A DNA stretch of 64,000 nt, taken from NCBI GenBank assembly GCA_963594655.1, contig CAVBFD010000005.1:11644-75643 (forward strand). Reading direction: 5' to 3'. Shown here piece by piece: positions 62,227-64,000 of the stretch (within the stretch, counting starts at the first letter, position 1; each line of letters starts with the position of its first letter). Both the position numbers and the translations under genes were made by a program. The stretch comes from Colivivens sp963594655 (GTDB lineage Bacteria; Bacteroidota; Bacteroidia; Bacteroidales; Bacteroidaceae). Below the pieces are notes generated by a model. The model was not told where the DNA came from and did no database searches. It saw only the letters and a program-made list of their open reading frames with translations.

Positions 62227-62621
62227 GGTTCTTCCGCTTTTCGAGTTGGTAAGACAGCGTAATCGTAACAATTCAGTTTACAACGTGTGGCACTCTGAGT
62301 GAAACCTCGGGCTGAAAGCCCAGTAAGCTCCTAGCCCAGGGCAAGCGTAGCGACACCCTGGGTAACGGACACAAATGGACATGCGCTCTGTAAGAGCAAA
62401 AGCTTTAATATACATATTCTGAATGAATTATGCTTTTGCTCTTACAGAACGTCATTCCACACACAAACATTACCCAGGGTGTCGCTACGCTTGCCCCGAT
62501 GCTCGGTGCAGGCTGCCCCTTCGGGGCGCACATGTCCTGACTGGTACACTGATGGTAAAGACTAAGAGCTGTTCAGTAGTTGTCATTCCACTGTCTTACC
62601 AACGAGAAAAGCGGAAGAACC
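62227..62621 (+). repeat. Interspersed element, copy D, enlarged by an internal inverted duplication
   Basis: 395 bp against about 256 for intact copies. Both terminal repeats are present (GGTTCTTCCGCTTTTC left; GAAAAGCGGAAGAACC right), as are the GGGCT-gaa-AGCCC and GCCCC-ttc-GGGGC hairpins. The central stem CAAGCGTAGCGACACCCTGGG is present twice in inverted orientation (62341-62361 and about 62465-62485), separated by about 100 bases which themselves form an inverted repeat (CTGTAAGAGCAAAAGC at 62388-62403, complement 62432-62447). Confidence 0.9.
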
Positions 62622-62654
62622 AAAATGTTGCCGGTTGAATTCACGTCCTTGAAA

Positions 62655-62686
62655 TTTGGAACATATGCGTGAAATGCCTAACTTTG
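62655..62686 (+). promoter_or_regulatory. Consensus promoter of the restriction endonuclease gene
   Basis: TTTG (62655-62658), 20 bases, TAACTTTG (62679-62686), about 70 bases before the ATG at 62757. A 4-codon frame (ATG 62750 to TGA 62764) overlaps the start and may modulate initiation. Confidence 0.75.
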
Positions 62687-62756
62687 CAAAGTCAAACAAA
62701 AACATAAGAGATATTTAGGAGAACAACACAGCATTGACGATTTCTGACTATGAGTT

Positions 62757-63467
62757 ATGGTTGAGTGGAATATAATATTAGAGGAGTTTGCCAAGCAAGT
62801 CATGGGTAAGACCATCAAGGTTGACATCGATTTTGAAGACCAGAAGATTATATTGCCCGACTATGGTGCAATTGTCAACAACGCAATATGTGTATGGCTC
62901 CACAAATGGATGACAAGCAAGGGCATCGTGCATATCCACAACCACAAGCAGGAATCGCCCGACTTCTGGCTTGACCCAGACGACATGGAATCCAACTGGC
63001 TGGAGATAAAGTCATTTACAGGCAGTCCCAACTTTGATATCGCAGCGTTCCGCAGCTTCATAAACCTTGTGATAGACAAACCGTGGAAACTCCATTCCAA
63101 GCATCTTCTCATCAAATACAAGATGAATGACGGTGTGGTGGAGATAGAACGCATCTGGCTGAAAAACCTCTGGGAGATTTGCAGCACGAGCGGCACGTGG
63201 CCAGTCAAGGTGCAGTACAAGAATAAGGTGATTGTAAACATCCGTCCTGCCGTGTGGTATTCAGAACGAACCGATTTCAAACCCTTTGAGAGCCTTGAGG
63301 ATTTCCTGGCGGCGATGGAAGAGACCATATACCAATACCCGGACACACGTGTTACCATCGCCTTGCACTGGAAAGACAACCTTATAAAGAGTTACGAAAA
63401 GCATTACGGAAAACGGCTTGCCGTCCCAAGATGGAACGACATCGCAGGAAAATACACCAACCAGTAG
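62757..63467 (+). CDS. NgoBV-like type II restriction endonuclease, solitary
   Basis: 236 residues. A PD-(D/E)XK nuclease core is visible: SPDFWLDPDD (Asp near 64-68) and NWLEIKSF (Glu-Ile-Lys near 79-81), followed by NFDIAAFRSFINLVIDKPW. IWLKNLWEICSTSG and NIRPAVWYS are features I associate with the NgoBV family, whose known members cut GGNNCC. No methyltransferase gene lies on either side within the window. It has its own strong promoter. Without protective methylation an active enzyme should be lethal, so the methyltransferase is elsewhere, the enzyme is weak, or it acts on invading DNA only. Family assignment is from memory of motifs. Confidence 0.72.
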   Translation: MVEWNIILEEFAKQVMGKTIKVDIDFEDQKIILPDYGAIVNNAICVWLHKWMTSKGIVHIHNHKQESPDFWLDPDDMESNWLEIKSFTGSPNFDIAAFRSFINLVIDKPWKLHSKHLLIKYKMNDGVVEIERIWLKNLWEICSTSGTWPVKVQYKNKVIVNIRPAVWYSERTDFKPFESLEDFLAAMEETIYQYPDTRVTIALHWKDNLIKSYEKHYGKRLAVPRWNDIAGKYTNQ

Positions 63468-63615
63468 TCCAAGCCAATTTTGAACACCCTTCCGAATGTC
63501 TTAACGGGTTAACATCGGTTTTGTTAACGCCATGCGCTTTCTGCCTTTCCTGTAAAATCGGCATTTTCCTGCGATTTGCTTACATTTTGGTAAAACACCG
63601 AAAAAGGCCGAAAAA

Positions 63616-63717
63616 GGGTCTCGAGTGAAGAGGCCATTTCACTCGAGTGAATCGATCATTTCACTCGAGTGTTTTGATCAATTCACTCGAGTGAAAAAAC
63701 GGGGTGTCTCGAGTGGG
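63616..63717. repeat. Array of five CACTCGAGTG-type palindromes with 22-bp period
   Basis: CTCGAG occurs at 63620, 63642, 63664, 63686 and 63708, exactly 22 bases apart each time. The three central copies extend to TTCACTCGAGTGAA or TCACTCGAGTG; the outer two keep only TCTCGAGTG. Between them are further palindromes (ATCGAT, TGATCA). Spacing of about two helical turns puts all centres on the same face of DNA. Confidence 0.9.
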
Positions 63718-63884
63718 CTTGTAGGTATCTGTAGAGGGTTTCGGCATATTTTGTCAAAAAGTTAGTAGAATAGAGCCGATTCGCACATTTTTACATAAGG
63801 GCAATTTAAGTTTTGTGGCTATTTAGATTGCCTATTTCTAAATTCCGGCCATGGGTCATTGAGAAAAAAACAAAGCAAAAAACT

Positions 63885-64000
63885 GGTTCTTCCGCTTTTC
63901 GAGATGGTAAGACAGTCCATGGCAACTACTGAGCTGCTCTTAGTTTTGAGTATCAGTGGTTCATTCAGGACATGTACGCCCCGAAGGGGCAGACTGCGCC
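63885..64000 (-). repeat. Interspersed element, copy E, cut by the window end
   Basis: Begins with the terminal repeat GGTTCTTCCGCTTTTCGAG and continues in the same orientation as the copy at 20292-20548, including GCCCC-gaa-GGGGC near the window end. Its interior (GGCAACTACTGAGCTGCTC) is nearest to the reverse of the copy at 1114-1368. It follows an A-rich tract. Confidence 0.88.

Larger units (their letters stand above)
62113..62756. other. 644-bp intergenic region: operon promoter, enlarged repeat copy D, endonuclease promoter
   Basis: Between divergent genes lie the minus-strand promoter (62133-62140), repeat copy D (62227-62621) and a plus-strand consensus promoter (62655-62686). I see no gene in it. 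Confidence 0.75.
63468..64000. other. Non-coding tail of the window: 22-bp-spaced palindromes and repeat copy E
   Basis: After the endonuclease gene come GTTAAC-rich sequence (63500-63530), GGCCGAAAAAGG direct repeats (about 63597-63618), the palindrome array (63616-63717) and, from 63885, repeat copy E. No credible gene is seen. Confidence 0.7.

Noticed and set aside
62423..62638. 71-codon frame inside repeat copy D
   Set aside because: Made entirely of repeat hairpins; not preserved in other copies.
63616..63717. CRISPR array candidate in the 22-bp periodic palindromes
   Set aside because: Repeats are only about 8-14 bp, spacers are shorter than any CRISPR spacer, and no cas gene is present.

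Overview
The window looks like chromosomal DNA of a Bacteroidales bacterium, most likely Prevotellaceae. Several things point there: gene content (GldKLMN/PorP type IX secretion, hybrid two-component regulator, GH127 and GH5-GH43 secreted enzymes, KduI/KduD, KorAB), short C-terminal sorting tails on secreted proteins, and recurrent promoters of the form TTTG-N19/20-TAnnTTTG with few Shine-Dalgarno sequences. No rRNA, phage, conjugative module or CRISPR array was seen; there is one tRNA (Asn, GTT).

Layout. 1-968: 3' part of groEL. 1431-15516: polysaccharide block with a secreted GH5-GH43 fusion, a 1117-residue secreted multi-module protein, a divergently transcribed hybrid two-component regulator and a GH127 enzyme. 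15577-20124: polA, then the uronate catabolism pair kduD-kduI. 20125-25373: repeat copy, an orphan promoter, a flavodoxin lipoprotein, a metallo-hydrolase gene broken by one stop codon, and korB-korA. 25768-30492: ECF sigma factor with a membrane partner, argB, aroK, topA. 30622-38663: one long operon with a PgpH-type HD phosphohydrolase followed by porP/sprF, gldK, gldL, gldM, gldN. 38664-41633: accessory patch with a decayed repeat, a three-gene small-protein cassette ending in a DUF4160-type gene, a truncated AAA-ATPase remnant and a RelB/PIN toxin-antitoxin pair. 41751-48797: asd, mdh, an Xaa-Pro aminopeptidase, tyrS, gpmI. 48890-54776: an antiporter/ABC/CvfB operon and a GT4-GT2 pair. 54925-62112: tRNA-Asn, a short ComEC protein, and an operon GNAT-like, parE, coaD, ctp, ybeY. 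62113-64000: two repeat copies around a solitary NgoBV-like restriction endonuclease and an array of 22-bp-spaced palindromes.

How genes fit together. The type IX machinery could export the secreted proteins in the first 9 kb, whose C-termini resemble type A sorting signals; the regulator next to them probably senses a hemicellulose-derived oligosaccharide. No SusC/SusD pair is present, so this is an incomplete utilisation locus.

Most unusual content. (1) A family of about 255-bp intergenic elements with about 28-bp terminal inverted repeats and internal UUCG/GAA-type hairpins is present five times, two copies abutting the poly-A/T tract of a terminator. (2) Five CTCGAG-centred palindromes are spaced exactly 22 bp apart. 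(3) A restriction endonuclease has no methyltransferase beside it. (4) A consensus promoter drives only a 21-codon hairpin-bearing reading frame. All functional statements are from reading the sequence; no database search was run.
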